From Oceanospirillaceae bacterium (GTDB lineage Bacteria > Pseudomonadota > Gammaproteobacteria > Pseudomonadales > Balneatricaceae): 49,327 bases of DNA. A model generated the notes under the pieces. The model worked only from the letters and a program-made list of their open reading frames with translations, was not told the DNA's origin and searched no databases. Shown one piece after another: positions 27,887-38,231 of the stretch. Location: NCBI GenBank assembly GCA_013215375.1, contig JABSRB010000042.1, forward strand, positions 1-49,327, written 5' to 3'. The position numbers and the translations under genes were made by a program. How positions within the stretch are numbered: the stretch's first letter is position 1; the number at the start of each line of letters is the position of its first letter.

Positions 27887-30547
27887 ATGTCAGAAGTAAT
27901 AGTAACAGAATTAGCCGAAGTAATCGGTGTCTCCCCTGAGCGATTGATCGAGCAGATGGCAGAGGCTGGTGTAAAAGGCAAAAAGAAAGATTCAAGTGTC
28001 ACTGATGAAGAGCGTCAGTCACTACTTGCGCACCTTAAACGTGCCCATGGTGAATCTGATGAAGAAGATGGTCAGCCAAAGAAAATTAGCTTAAAGCGTA
28101 AATCTACTACGCAGCTAAAGACTGGCGGATCAAGCCGTAAGACTGTTAACGTAGAAGTTCGCAAGACGCGCACCTATGTTAAGCGTACGGAAGTTGAAGA
28201 GGAAACTGTTGCGGCGGTAGAGCCTACACCAGAAGTTGCGCCAGCGGCACCTGTTGTAGAAGCTAGTGCTGAAAAAGCAGTAGATTCAAGCCCTAAGGCA
28301 ATTAAGACGCCAAGCATACCAACAGCTGCACCAAAAGTAGCAGTGGTTGAAGAAGCTAAAAGCGATGCTGATAAAGCAGACGATTTGCGTAGAGAGCAAG
28401 AGCGTTCAGCGGCAGAGAAAGAAGCTCAAACAGCAGCTGATGCAGCGGCTAAAGAGCATGTTGCCCATGAAAGCGAGCGTTTAGCAGCTGAAGCATCGGC
28501 ACAGAAAAAAGCCAAGGAAGATGCTGCGCGTATCGCTAAAGAAGATGAAGAAGAGCAGCGTAAAGCTGCGGTCATCGAACAGGCGACGCCAAAGCAAGCT
28601 CCAGTACACAAAAAACCAGCCCGCGAAGAGCGTAAGCCTGCTAAAGGCGCCAAAGGTAAAGCTGGCGGATCTGGTAAAGGCGATAAGCGTAATCGTCGTG
28701 GTAAGATTTCTCGCAACGCGAGATCTAAGCCTGCGGTACTTAGCTCTGGTAGTCCTAACCAGCATGGATTCACTGAGCCACAAGCGGCGCGTGTTCATGA
28801 AGTAGGAGTACCAGAAAGTATTATTGTTGCAGAACTGGCGAAGAAAATGTCGGTGAAAGCGGCTGAAGTTATCAAAGTCATGTTCAAGATGGGCGCTATG
28901 GCGACTATCAACCAAGTAATCGATCAAGATACTGCTATTTTAGTGGTTGAAGAGATGGGTCATGTTGCTAAGCCAATGGCTGACAATGCCATTGAAGAAG
29001 CGTTGTTGGACTCAGTGGTTACTGAAGGCGAATCTGTAGCTCGCGCACCAGTAGTGACTGTTATGGGTCACGTTGACCACGGTAAGACATCATTACTTGA
29101 TAACATCCGTAAAGCGAGAGTTGCCTCTGGCGAATCTGGCGGTATTACCCAGCACATTGGAGCCTATCGTGTTGAGACATCAAAAGGTCTTATCACTTTC
29201 TTAGATACTCCAGGTCACGCGGCATTTACTCAAATGCGTGCTCGTGGCGCGCAATTGACTGATATCGTTGTATTGGCAGTCGCTGCCGATGATGGTGTTA
29301 TGCCACAAACTAAAGAGGCAGTTCAGCATGCTAAGGCAGCTGGCGTACCTTTGGTTATTGCCGTTAACAAAATCGATAAAGAACAGGCTGATCCTGAGCG
29401 CGTGATGAACGAGCTTGCAGCCCTTGATGTTATCCCTGAAGAGTGGGGCGGTGATGTACAGTTCGTTAAAGTATCCGCTAAAACTGGCGAGGGTATTGAG
29501 CAGCTATTAGAAGCGATCTCGCTTCAAGCTGAGCTACTTGAGCTAACCTCAGTGCCTTCTGGTCAAGCGCAAGGTGTGGTAATTGAATCGCGACTTGAAA
29601 AAGGCCGTGGTCCGGTTGCGACAGTACTCGTGCAATCAGGTACCTTGAACAAAGGCGATATCGTATTAGCCGGTCTTCACTATGGTCGTGTTCGTGCGAT
29701 GATGGATGAAGATGGTCAGCCTTCCTTTACTGCAGGTCCTTCTGAACCAGTCGAAATCATTGGTCTAGATGGTACTCCTGCTGCCGGTGCTGAATTCACC
29801 GTGGTGAGTAACGATAAGAAAGCGCGTGAAGTTGCGTTGTTCCGTCAAGGCAAATACCGTGAAGTTAAGTTGGCTCGCCAGCAAGCTTCCAAGCTTGAAA
29901 ACTTGTTTGCCAATATGGAAGCCGGTGATGTTGAAACCTTGAATATCGTATTGAAAACCGATGTTCGCGGATCATTAGAAGCACTGACATCAGCGTTAGA
30001 AGACCTTTCTACTGATGAAGTTAAAGTGGTTATCGTCTCCTCTGGTGTTGGCGGTATCGCTGAAACAGATGCTAACTTAGCGTTGGCCTCTTCTGCGTTG
30101 ATGGTTGGTTTTAACGTTCGTGCCGATTCACAAGCTAAAGCTATTGTTGATCGCGAAGGTATCCAATTACGTTACTACAGCATTATCTACAACATAATCG
30201 ATGATGTGAAGCAGGCGATGAGTGGTCTACTCTCTCCTGAATTGCGTGAAGAGATTGTTGGTATTGCACAAGTTCGCGATGTATTCCGTTCACCTAAGAT
30301 TGGTTTAGTCGCCGGTTGTATGGTCACTGAAGGTTCTGTTTTCCGTAACAAGAAAATCCGCGTACTACGTGATAATGTCGTTGTCTATGAAGGTGAGCTA
30401 GAGTCTCTACGCCGCTTCAAAGATGTGGTTGCAGAAGTGCGTCAAGGCATGGAATGTGGTATCGGCGTTAAGAACTACAACGATGTTAAAGTCGGCGATC
30501 AGATCGAAGTATTCGATACCGTCGAAATTGCTAGAACTATCGATTAA
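27887..30547 (+). CDS. infB: Translation initiation factor IF-2
   Basis: GTPase that positions fMet-tRNA on the 30S subunit and joins the subunits. It is 886 residues. A winged N-terminal IF2 domain (1-50) is followed by a long Ala/Glu/Lys-rich charged linker (about 55-290) and a second IF2_N-like segment near 300. The G domain has GHVDHGKT at 394-401, DTPGH and NKID, and the C-terminal domains bind fMet. The linker is compositionally extreme but normal for enteric-type IF-2. It is 20 bases after nusA. Confidence 0.97.
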   Translation: MSEVIVTELAEVIGVSPERLIEQMAEAGVKGKKKDSSVTDEERQSLLAHLKRAHGESDEEDGQPKKISLKRKSTTQLKTGGSSRKTVNVEVRKTRTYVKRTEVEEETVAAVEPTPEVAPAAPVVEASAEKAVDSSPKAIKTPSIPTAAPKVAVVEEAKSDADKADDLRREQERSAAEKEAQTAADAAAKEHVAHESERLAAEASAQKKAKEDAARIAKEDEEEQRKAAVIEQATPKQAPVHKKPAREERKPAKGAKGKAGGSGKGDKRNRRGKISRNARSKPAVLSSGSPNQHGFTEPQAARVHEVGVPESIIVAELAKKMSVKAAEVIKVMFKMGAMATINQVIDQDTAILVVEEMGHVAKPMADNAIEEALLDSVVTEGESVARAPVVTVMGHVDHGKTSLLDNIRKARVASGESGGITQHIGAYRVETSKGLITFLDTPGHAAFTQMRARGAQLTDIVVLAVAADDGVMPQTKEAVQHAKAAGVPLVIAVNKIDKEQADPERVMNELAALDVIPEEWGGDVQFVKVSAKTGEGIEQLLEAISLQAELLELTSVPSGQAQGVVIESRLEKGRGPVATVLVQSGTLNKGDIVLAGLHYGRVRAMMDEDGQPSFTAGPSEPVEIIGLDGTPAAGAEFTVVSNDKKAREVALFRQGKYREVKLARQQASKLENLFANMEAGDVETLNIVLKTDVRGSLEALTSALEDLSTDEVKVVIVSSGVGGIAETDANLALASSALMVGFNVRADSQAKAIVDREGIQLRYYSIIYNIIDDVKQAMSGLLSPELREEIVGIAQVRDVFRSPKIGLVAGCMVTEGSVFRNKKIRVLRDNVVVYEGELESLRRFKDVVAEVRQGMECGIGVKNYNDVKVGDQIEVFDTVEIARTID

Positions 30548-30590
30548 GTGCTATTAAGTACCTAAAAAATATCGATAAATAGCATAATAA

Positions 30591-30640
30591 GAGGCCGCAC
30601 TGGAGATGCCATATTTAGGCAATACTCGAGCTGCGGCTTC
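30591..30640 (+). other. Structured intercistronic RNA between infB and rbfA
   Basis: GAGGCCGCA (30591-30599) pairs with TGCGGCTTC (30632-30640), nine pairs with one G-T. Inside it TGCC (30607-30610) pairs with GGCA (30618-30621). No T-run follows, so an RNA-processing site is more likely than a terminator. Confidence 0.45.
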
Positions 30641-30663
30641 GTAATATAGGTAACAAATTTCTA

Positions 30664-31071
30664 ATGGCAAAAGAATATAGCCGCACCCAGCGAATAGCTG
30701 AGCAGATGCAGAGAGATCTCGCTAAGTTAATTCAGCGTGAGATTAAAGATCCGCGTATTGGCATGGTCACTATTAGTTTTGTAAAAGTCGCCCGTGATTT
30801 AGGTTATGCAGAAGTGTACTTCACTGTGATGCCTTTCGGAGAAGATACTGAAGATGACGCAGTGAGTGCTGCGAGTGATGTATTAAAAGATGCCGCTGGT
30901 TTCTTGCGTACTGAGCTTGCAAGAAACATGCAGTTGCGTACTGTACCAAAATTGCGTTTTCACTACGATGCAACGATTGATCGCGGTCGTCGACTGCATT
31001 CATTGATCGAGCAGACAGTGCGAGAGAGCAAGGCAAAAGCTAAGCGCAATGACGATGAAAACGGCGAGTAA
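30664..31071 (+). CDS. rbfA: 30S ribosome-binding factor RbfA
   Basis: Assists late 30S maturation and cold adaptation by binding near helix 1 of 16S rRNA. It is 135 residues with a type II KH fold. Recognisable parts are the N-terminal RTQRIAEQMQRDLAKLIQRE, the DPRIGMVTISFVKVARDLGYA segment (21 residues, about 31-51), and the VPKLRFHYDATIDRG strand. It is followed by truB after 15 bases. Confidence 0.96.
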   Translation: MAKEYSRTQRIAEQMQRDLAKLIQREIKDPRIGMVTISFVKVARDLGYAEVYFTVMPFGEDTEDDAVSAASDVLKDAAGFLRTELARNMQLRTVPKLRFHYDATIDRGRRLHSLIEQTVRESKAKAKRNDDENGE

Positions 31072-31086
31072 TATTGAGTTTGAATC

Positions 31087-32037
31087 ATGGGAAGAAGACA
31101 TAAAGGCCGTCAATTAGACGGCGTTTTTTTATTAGATAAACCACCGGGACTCAGCTCCAATGGTGTATTGCAACACGTTAAACGTTTGTTTGGTGCGGCT
31201 AAAGGCGGCCATACAGGTGCTTTAGATCCTTTGGCGACAGGTATGTTACCACTCACTTTTGGTGAGGCTACTAAGTTCTCGCAATTTTTGCTGGATGCGG
31301 ATAAACGTTATCTAACCACGGCTAAATTGGGTATTCGCACTGACTCCTCCGATGCTGATGGCAAGGTGATTGAAGAGTGTGAAATTGGCGAGCATGTTAA
31401 CGCAGAGCTTATCAAACAATTTCTTGTTGATAAATTTACCGGCGAGATAGAGCAAGTTCCCTCTATGTTCTCTGCCCTTAAGTACAAAGGTCAGCCGCTT
31501 TACAAGCTTGCGCGTAAAGGCGAAAAAGTTGAAGTGAAATCACGTCGTGTCACCATCCTTGAAATTAAGCTATTGGATTATCGCCCTGAGCTCGGTGAAT
31601 TTGATCTGGACGTACGTTGTACTAAAGGCACTTATATTCGCTCAATCGTGGAAGATCTAGGCTTGATGTTAGGCTGTGGCGCCCATGTAACCGTCTTGAG
31701 GCGTCTAGAATCTGGGCCCTACACAGCGGATATGATGATCAGCATGGATGATATCTGTGCCTTAGCGCAAACTAAAGAAGATGAGAGTGATGAGCAAAAA
31801 TACGCGCGCATCGATCCCTTACTGCTTCCCAGTTATTCTCCCATTGAGCATTTTCCGAAGATTATTTTAGATACAGAGCAAAAGTTGGCGCTTTTTCAAG
31901 GTAAGCCGGTGCAACTTGAGGCTGTCGCAGAAGGTTTGGTTAGATTGCACTTTTTTGAGGATGATTATTTTCTCGGTATGGGCGTGATTAATAGCGAGGC
32001 GCTGCTGCGCTCTAAACGCTTGCTTTCAACGGCGTAG
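31087..32037 (+). CDS. truB: tRNA pseudouridine(55) synthase TruB
   Basis: Isomerises U55 in the T loop of tRNAs. It is 316 residues with catalytic Asp47 in GGHTGALDPLATGMLPL, the family YKGQPLYKLARKG segment and the RxTKGTYIRS-type region near 195. A PUA-like C-terminal part (about 255-316) completes it. It is last in the nusA-infB unit, 181 bases before rpsO. Confidence 0.95.
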   Translation: MGRRHKGRQLDGVFLLDKPPGLSSNGVLQHVKRLFGAAKGGHTGALDPLATGMLPLTFGEATKFSQFLLDADKRYLTTAKLGIRTDSSDADGKVIEECEIGEHVNAELIKQFLVDKFTGEIEQVPSMFSALKYKGQPLYKLARKGEKVEVKSRRVTILEIKLLDYRPELGEFDLDVRCTKGTYIRSIVEDLGLMLGCGAHVTVLRRLESGPYTADMMISMDDICALAQTKEDESDEQKYARIDPLLLPSYSPIEHFPKIILDTEQKLALFQGKPVQLEAVAEGLVRLHFFEDDYFLGMGVINSEALLRSKRLLSTA

Positions 32038-32098
32038 TTAAAGCGGTACAGAATGGCTTAAGCAATTTGTTATAAAAATGGCTTTAGCCTAGCGGCAG

Positions 32099-32107
32099 TG
32101 GTAATAT
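32099..32107 (+). promoter_or_regulatory. Predicted extended -10 promoter of rpsO
   Basis: TG-G-TAATAT forms an extended -10 (TG at 32099-32100, hexamer 32102-32107), about 110 bases before rpsO. No good -35 is visible, which extended -10 promoters tolerate. Confidence 0.45.
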
Positions 32108-32218
32108 ACGGCCGGTATTTGGCGGGTTACTAATAATATGCTTGGTAATCCGTGTCATTAAATAAGTTAATTTCTATTAAACTGAGATTATCTGCATATT
32201 AATTTGGAGTATTAAAAA

Positions 32219-32488
32219 ATGGCATTATCAGCTGTTGAGAAAGCGCAAATCGTTGCAGACTTCGGTCGCGGTGAAGGTGATACTGGTTCTTCTGAAGTTC
32301 AAGTTGCACTACTAACTGCAAACATCCAAGCTTTGCAAAGTCACTTTAAGTCTCACATCCATGATCACCATTCACGTCGCGGTCTAATCCGTATGGTAAA
32401 CGCGCGTCGTAAATTACTGGATTACTTGAAGAAGACTAAGGTAGATAGCTACCTTGATCTACTTAAGCGTTTAGGACTACGTCGTTAA
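32219..32488 (+). CDS. rpsO: 30S ribosomal protein S15
   Basis: Primary 16S rRNA-binding protein of the central domain. It is 89 residues, the exact family length, with [18 protein letters not shown] and the C-terminal [11 protein letters not shown]. It lies between truB and pnp in the standard order. The long 5' leader may carry S15 autocontrol as in relatives, although I could not establish a pseudoknot by eye. Confidence 0.98.
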   Translation: MALSAVEKAQIVADFGRGEGDTGSSEVQVALLTANIQALQSHFKSHIHDHHSRRGLIRMVNARRKLLDYLKKTKVDSYLDLLKRLGLRR

Positions 32489-32500
32489 GACATAAGTTCT

Positions 32501-32530
32501 GGGCCGTGCTTGCACGGCCCTCTTTGTTTT
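32501..32530 (+). terminator. Terminator between rpsO and pnp
   Basis: GGGCCGTG (32501-32508) pairs perfectly with CACGGCCC (32513-32520) across CTTG, then a T-rich tract to 32530. It is equivalent in place to the partial rpsO terminator of E. coli. Confidence 0.85.
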
Positions 32531-32599
32531 AGGGCACTAAAATACTGTCAAAAATAGTATTAGAAATCGTCAAAAAGCACTTGTGTAAACTGACCGCCT

Positions 32600-32661
32600 G
32601 TACTCATTTATCTTTTGTCTAAGTCTTTTAGTCAGAGAATAAACGAGTACCGGCACTTTTA
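32600..32661 (+). other. Structured pnp leader (possible RNase III/PNPase autocontrol site)
   Basis: GTACTC and TTTAT (32600-32611) pair with ATAAA and GAGTAC (32639-32650) around a large loop with one A-C mismatch. It is followed by a small hairpin with CGG/CCG and ACTT/AAGT arms (about 32651-32670). The E. coli pnp leader is autoregulated through a stem cleaved by RNase III; similar control here is inferred from position. Confidence 0.4.
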
Positions 32662-32713
32662 AGTTACCGGGTGTCTTCTTTGACATTTAATTATTTTAAA
32701 AAGAGGATACATC

Positions 32714-34801
32714 GTGGAAGCGATTATTAAGAAATTTAAGCTAGGTAACCAAGAAGTTACTCTAGAGACTGGTCGTATTGCACGCCAGGCAACCGGTGCT
32801 GTATTAGTTACTATCGAAGGCGTACAGGTACTTTGTACTGTAGTTGGCAAAAAAACCGCTAAAGAGGGACAAGATTTTTTCCCGCTATCTGTTCACTACC
32901 AAGAGAAGACCTACGCTGTTGGTAAGATCCCCGGTGGATTCTTCAAACGCGAAGCGCGTCCCTCTGAAAAAGAGACACTGACTTCACGCCTAATTGACCG
33001 TCCTATTCGTCCACTTTTCCCTAAGGGATACATGAACGAAGTACAAGTTATCTGTACGGTCATGTCTGCAGATAAAATCAATGATCCAGATATTGCCGCT
33101 ATGTTAGGTGTTTCAGCGGCATTAGCTATCTCTGGTATCCCTTTCCAGGGACCTATTGGTTGTGCACGTGTCGGTTTAACCGAAGCAGACGGCTACATCT
33201 TAAACCCAACTTACGAGCAGCTTGCAGCTTCTGAGTTAGACATGGTGGTTGCCGGTACTAAAGATGCGGTGCTAATGGTTGAATCTGAAGCTGACGAGCT
33301 TAGCGAAGACGAGATGTTAGGTGCGGTATTGTTTGCACACACAGAATTCCAAGGCGCTATCGATGCGATTGCTGAGCTTAAAGCAGAAGTTGGTAAGCCT
33401 ATGTGGGATTGGACTCCTCCCGCTGTTAACGAAGTGCTTGTAACACAAGTAACAGAGTTAGTGGGTGCAGGCATTGCCACGGCTTACCAAACTGCAGACA
33501 AAATGCAACGTCAAGACATGCTTAGCGCGCTTCGCGATCAAGCAGTTGCCGCTCTTTCTGGTGAAGAGGGACAGGCGAGTGCTAAAGAAGTCTCTGGTGT
33601 GGTTAGCAGCATTGAAAAATCGACAGTACGTCAGCGTATTGTTAATGGTCAGTCGCGTATCGACGGTCGTGATACTAAAACAGTTCGCGGTATTGACGTT
33701 GAAATTGATGTGCTTTCAGGTACACACGGTTCTGCGCTTTTCACTCGTGGCGAGACTCAAGCGATTGTTACTTGTACTTTAGGTACTTCACGTGATCAGC
33801 AGCTTATCGATGCCCTTGAAGGCGAGCGTAAAGACCCGTTCATGTTGCACTACAACTTCCCTCCTTACTCGGTAGGCGAAGCTGGACGCATAGGCTCTAC
33901 TAGTCGTCGCGAAATTGGTCACGGTCGTCTAGCTCGTCGCTCTGTAGCGGCAATGCTACCATCACAGGAAGACTTCCCATACACCATCCGTATCGTATCG
34001 GAGATCACTGAATCTAACGGTTCAAGCTCTATGGCTTCTGTTTGTGGTGCATCCATGGCGATGATGTCTGCAGGTGTTCCGCTTAAGGCGCCAGTTGCTG
34101 GTATCGCGATGGGTCTTGTTAAAGAAGGCGAAAAATTCGCTATCCTAACTGATATCTTAGGTGATGAAGATCACTTGGGCGACATGGACTTTAAAGTAGC
34201 AGGTACTGAGCAGGGCATTACTGCTCTACAGATGGATATCAAGATCACTGGTATCACTGAAGAGATCATGGACCTCGCTCTTGAGCAGGCGCTACAAGCG
34301 CGTACTCATATCCTTAAGGAAATGGCTAAAGTTATTGGTTATGCACGTCCTGAGTTACCGGACAATGCACCAGCGATGACGATGATCAAGATCAATCCTG
34401 AAAAAATTCGTGACGTTATTGGTAAGGGCGGTGCAACTATTCGCTCTATCACTGAGCAGACCGGCGCGATGATCGATTTAGAAGATGACGGTACTGTGAA
34501 GATCTTTGCCGCTGATAAAGCCGCTGCACAAAAAGCCACTGATATCATTTTAGGCATTACCGCAGAAGCTGAAATTGGTAAAATCTACGAAGGCAAAGTA
34601 GTACGTATCGAAGAGTTTGGTGCTTTTGTTAACATCTTGCCAGGAAAAGATGGTCTAGTGCATATCTCACAGATCGACAGCAAGCGTGTTGAGAAAGTGA
34701 CTGATTACATCAAAATGGATCAGATGATTAAAGTTAAGGTGCTTGATGTCGACGTTCGTGGTCGTATCAAGTTATCTATGAAAGATCTTGCTGAAGATTA
34801 A
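32714..34801 (+). CDS. pnp: Polyribonucleotide nucleotidyltransferase (PNPase)
   Basis: Phosphorolytic 3'-to-5' exoribonuclease, core of the RNA degradosome. It is 695 residues: two RNase PH domains (the second with [14 protein letters not shown] and the active-site [16 protein letters not shown]), a KH domain (about 552-615, [14 protein letters not shown]) and an S1 domain (about 620-690, [10 protein letters not shown]). It starts with GTG preceded by AGAGGA. The leader between rpsO and pnp is structured. Confidence 0.97.
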   Translation: MEAIIKKFKLGNQEVTLETGRIARQATGAVLVTIEGVQVLCTVVGKKTAKEGQDFFPLSVHYQEKTYAVGKIPGGFFKREARPSEKETLTSRLIDRPIRPLFPKGYMNEVQVICTVMSADKINDPDIAAMLGVSAALAISGIPFQGPIGCARVGLTEADGYILNPTYEQLAASELDMVVAGTKDAVLMVESEADELSEDEMLGAVLFAHTEFQGAIDAIAELKAEVGKPMWDWTPPAVNEVLVTQVTELVGAGIATAYQTADKMQRQDMLSALRDQAVAALSGEEGQASAKEVSGVVSSIEKSTVRQRIVNGQSRIDGRDTKTVRGIDVEIDVLSGTHGSALFTRGETQAIVTCTLGTSRDQQLIDALEGERKDPFMLHYNFPPYSVGEAGRIGSTSRREIGHGRLARRSVAAMLPSQEDFPYTIRIVSEITESNGSSSMASVCGASMAMMSAGVPLKAPVAGIAMGLVKEGEKFAILTDILGDEDHLGDMDFKVAGTEQGITALQMDIKITGITEEIMDLALEQALQARTHILKEMAKVIGYARPELPDNAPAMTMIKINPEKIRDVIGKGGATIRSITEQTGAMIDLEDDGTVKIFAADKAAAQKATDIILGITAEAEIGKIYEGKVVRIEEFGAFVNILPGKDGLVHISQIDSKRVEKVTDYIKMDQMIKVKVLDVDVRGRIKLSMKDLAED

Positions 34802-34825
34802 TATTGACAGCGAGTAATCAACATT

Positions 34826-34856
34826 AAAAAAGCCCTCCTAGTGAGGGCTTTTTTTT
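34826..34856. terminator. Bidirectional terminator between pnp and the convergent gene
   Basis: AGCCCTC (34831-34837) and GAGGGCT (34843-34849) form a 7-bp stem with a 5-base loop, flanked by A residues on the left and eight T on the right, so it can act on both strands. Confidence 0.9.
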
Positions 34857-34879
34857 GCTTCAAATTCAGGCTAACAGCT

Positions 34880-35527
34880 TTAGTTATCTTCTACTAATCC
34901 TTCAGCACGAGCGGTGAAATGTAATTGCTCAGCGGTGAAGGTGAGGCCGCCCTCATCATGGAAGATGTTAATACTGCCATCTTTATTAGTATCAATTCCA
35001 GAGAGCAGAGCATCAGCTAAAAACTGCAATTGCGCCACGTAAGCAAGGGCTTGGGTGGTTGAAATAGATCTTGCCACAAGATCGCAAATCCCCAGCATTT
35101 GCTGTGCAACCTTGACGGTATTCAATGCACTGGTTATTACCTTTTCGCTGTGCAACTTAATATTGATTGAAGCTTGGTTGGACGATGCCGCTAATTTCAT
35201 TTGCGCCGCAATTAACTGGCTAGATTTAACCACGCCATAGCCTAAACCTCCGTCGCCAAATTCGGAGCCATTCAAGGCGTGTTTTGCTCTGCTAATATGC
35301 GATTTAATCCAAGCTAGGTCCTGATCTTGTGATATAGAAAGTTCTATATGTAGGTGAGTAATCTTTGCTTCTTTTAAGGCTGTGTCTATTAAGCTCATTT
35401 TTTTAGGCGCATCGGGCCAACTTTTAATGATGTTATTTAAATAATCATGGGATTGAGGTTTGGGTGCGCTATTGAGCTGTGCGCTTGATAAACATGCTAA
35501 GAAGATAATGAGCTTTGTTGTTGTCAT
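34880..35527 (-). CDS. Exported protein of unknown function with an EF-hand-like loop
   Basis: A 215-residue protein that I cannot assign. It has a signal peptide (MTTTKLIIFLACLSSAQLNSA, likely cut near residue 21), so it is probably periplasmic. The body is helical, with a conserved-looking HALNGSEFGDGGLGYGVVKS segment near residue 85. The C-terminus carries DTNKDGSINIFHDEGGL, close to a calcium-binding EF-hand/dockerin-type loop but with His at position 12 and acidic residues shifted by one or two. GGA precedes the ATG. It is convergent with pnp, has no operon partner, and has 830 bases without genes upstream. Confidence 0.75.
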   Translation of the reverse strand: MTTTKLIIFLACLSSAQLNSAPKPQSHDYLNNIIKSWPDAPKKMSLIDTALKEAKITHLHIELSISQDQDLAWIKSHISRAKHALNGSEFGDGGLGYGVVKSSQLIAAQMKLAASSNQASINIKLHSEKVITSALNTVKVAQQMLGICDLVARSISTTQALAYVAQLQFLADALLSGIDTNKDGSINIFHDEGGLTFTAEQLHFTARAEGLVEDN

Positions 35528-36359
35528 AATTATTCCAGCCTCTGCGAATGCATGTGAAGATGATCGGTATATTTTTATTTGTTTTATAAGCCTTAATTAT
35601 AGCACTTAAGTTATCAGGCATTGTGGTCACTAATTTTAAAGCAATTCTAAACTCTGCAAGAGTTTGCTAATAACAACATCGAGTTATTTCTTTGGGCGAA
35701 TGTGTTTATCAATAAAGCGGACTGCATGCTTTTTATATAGGCTTTTCATTCCTCAATTTAAATTAGTCTATCGGTGAGTTAAATATACTTCAAACAATTT
35801 TGTTTCGCCGCTTTGTCTATAATTCTCCATTCACCATGAATATCACAGTTGTATTAGTTTCACGCTTAGGGATGCATGCGTCTAAGGCCTTTATTGGATG
35901 AAGTCTATAGTCTTAAGTTCTTTAGGCAGTGGCTACTCTGACCAAAAGGGACACTGATTGAAAAGGCTGTTAATAAGGGCAAGCCACTAATCGGGATCGT
36001 AGTAGCGACATATAAGGCACTCAACTAGATATATTTGTTAACTTAAACCATGCTCAAAGGTGCTGTTGTAACAGTGACGCAAACCTGAAAATTCCTCAGA
36101 TAGCTGTTTCGTGGTCTCGCTTCATCTAAGACCAATGTCTAATCCCTGTGATTTTTTATACTAGGTAGTATTGAAGGATAATAAAAACAATTATGTTCCG
36201 CGAAGTATAAGAAATTTAAGCCTTTTTTCTTGTAAGAATGCTCTTTAAGAGCTCAGTTATCTGTGAGTCGGCAATCTGTTAAATAGATTTTCTGACTTTG
36301 TAGTGTTCAAGATTGGACGTTTTAATGAATTTTTTTGCGGTGCATACTAGGAGGATACG
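35528..36359. other. 832-base region without a recognisable gene
   Basis: I see no open frame longer than about 20 codons with a sensible start, no tRNA, no terminator with a T-run, and no repeats shared with the rest of the window. The base composition is AT-rich. A small dyad GCTCTT-T-AAGAGC lies at about 36240-36252. The last 11 bases hold a strong AGGAGG ribosome binding site (36349-36354) for the chemoreceptor. It may hold promoters for both flanking divergent genes, or decayed sequence. Confidence 0.6.
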
Positions 36360-38021
36360 ATGACTATATTTTATCGAAGAAAGATAGTGGCCTACTCGCT
36401 GCTAGCCACTATATTAGTGTACATGGTTTATTTCTTACTTGATTTTTTTGCAATATCGCCATTATTGAGTGCCGTCGTGTTGGTAATTACTACTTTTATC
36501 AGTATGGCTAGCATCGCTTTAATTTTGCTATCACCCTTTGTGCAGCAATATTCATTAATAGAGCGTTCACTGACTGCTAAAGTGAGCCAAATGGGCAATG
36601 AAGAAGAGCATGACTATGCGTTAGTCGATAAAGTCAGGGATAAGCTATCAGGGTTTAATCTAGCCGGCGGAGAGATAAATAATTGTGCTAGTCATCTAGC
36701 TATTAATGCTGCAGAAGTAGCCTACTTTTTACAAGAGTTATACGAGTCGATCCAAGAGTCCAGCCAAGATGCTGACAAAATAGCGATAGCAGCACGGGAC
36801 ATGTCAGCAACCACCGAAGAGGTAAATAAAAGCGCTACAGTTGCCTCTGAACAGAGTAATGAGGCTATGAAGGCCAGTAATGAGGGCAGTGCTGAAATAG
36901 CCCTATGTCACCCTATAGTCGAAAAGCTGGATAAAGGTGTTAAGGAGGGAGCTGAGCGAATTCAGCTGCTATCTGACAAGGCCGCCGAGATTCAAAATAT
37001 CACAGATGTGATCAATTCAATCGCTCAGCAGACCAATTTGCTAGCATTGAATGCTGCTATAGAAGCGGCAAGGGCAGGAGATCAGGGACGCGGATTTGCA
37101 GTCGTTGCCGATGAAGTACGAGCGCTTGCTGCAAGAACTAGCGATGCTACCAGTCAAATTGATGGCATGCTTAAAGTCATAAATGAAGAGAGTCAGAATG
37201 CCACTAGTTTGATGTCAGTGATTAGCAGTCAGTCTGAGCAAGTGGTTGAGTCAGTCGCCTCTTTGTCATCTTCTTTTCAAAATATTAATCGATTAATATC
37301 AGAATCAACTGTCGCTGCATCGCAAATTAGTGTCGCATTAACTGAGCAAGATAAAACAACCTCTGAAATATCTTCATCGATCAACAACATTAGTGAGTTT
37401 TTGCGTACGGAAATAGACACCACTAAAAGTATCTCCAATCAGGCATTGGGTTTAAGCGCGGGTGCCGAATCAATCTTTGTCTCTCTAAAGGATTTTGATA
37501 CACAATCTGCCATTGATACGATGAGCGAACAAGCGCAGAGCACTGCGGAGCAAATAGGTAAGCTGTTTGAGCAGGAAATAAAAGCGGGTAACATCAGTTC
37601 CAGGGCGTTGTTTGATTATAATTATAGTGAAATAGCTGATACCAACCCGCCTAAATTTAGCACTTCTTTTGACAAGTTCACTGACTCTGTCCTGCCCGGT
37701 ATTCAAGAGCCTTTACTGGAAAAGTACTCGGCGATGATATACGCCGGTGCCGTTGATATTAATGGTTATTTCCCGACGCACAACAAAATATTTAGCCAGC
37801 CTCTGACGGGGGAATACGTACATGATGTGAATCATAATCGCACCAAGCGAATTTTTGATGATCCAACCGGGATTCGCTGTGGTAAACATACTCAGCCATT
37901 TTTGTTACAAACTTATAAACGCGATACTGGTGAGGTCATGCATGATGTCTCAGCACCTATTATGGTTAATGGCAAGCATTGGGGTGGTTTTAGAATAGGT
38001 TTCAAAGCACAGACATCATAG
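36360..38021 (+). CDS. Methyl-accepting chemotaxis-type receptor with C-terminal sensor-like domain
   Basis: A 553-residue chemoreceptor-like protein. Two membrane spans at the very N-terminus (about 11-30 and 36-59) form a hairpin with almost no periplasmic loop. A cytoplasmic signalling coiled coil follows, with the hairpin tip [20 protein letters not shown] and [12 protein letters not shown] near 218-260. Unusually, the last 150 residues (about 405-553) form a globular domain with [31 protein letters not shown] and WGGFRIG. This segment is seen at the C-termini of some marine-bacterial receptors and resembles a Cache/PAS-like ligand fold. Sensing is therefore probably intracellular. No che genes are adjacent. 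Confidence 0.85.
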   Translation: MTIFYRRKIVAYSLLATILVYMVYFLLDFFAISPLLSAVVLVITTFISMASIALILLSPFVQQYSLIERSLTAKVSQMGNEEEHDYALVDKVRDKLSGFNLAGGEINNCASHLAINAAEVAYFLQELYESIQESSQDADKIAIAARDMSATTEEVNKSATVASEQSNEAMKASNEGSAEIALCHPIVEKLDKGVKEGAERIQLLSDKAAEIQNITDVINSIAQQTNLLALNAAIEAARAGDQGRGFAVVADEVRALAARTSDATSQIDGMLKVINEESQNATSLMSVISSQSEQVVESVASLSSSFQNINRLISESTVAASQISVALTEQDKTTSEISSSINNISEFLRTEIDTTKSISNQALGLSAGAESIFVSLKDFDTQSAIDTMSEQAQSTAEQIGKLFEQEIKAGNISSRALFDYNYSEIADTNPPKFSTSFDKFTDSVLPGIQEPLLEKYSAMIYAGAVDINGYFPTHNKIFSQPLTGEYVHDVNHNRTKRIFDDPTGIRCGKHTQPFLLQTYKRDTGEVMHDVSAPIMVNGKHWGGFRIGFKAQTS

Positions 38022-38231
38022 CTAAATATTCCAAGGTCGATGTTGTTTGCCCGAGACTTTAAGCGACCACAGAGTCTTGGAGCTTTGATGTAAAACAGTA
38101 AAATCTCTATTTGTTCATTTTGTAATTGATTTAAAGCATGGCTTTAAACTAAGCTTCGTTGGGGTTCGCTTAAGTGGCAGTGTTGAGTGCTTAATGGGTG
38201 TAATAACAACGTTTAGGATAAACTATCAATC

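Noticed and set aside
35836-35901. Short open frame of 21 codons in the long gap before the chemoreceptor.
   Set aside because: It is too short, has no ribosome binding site and no recognisable product.
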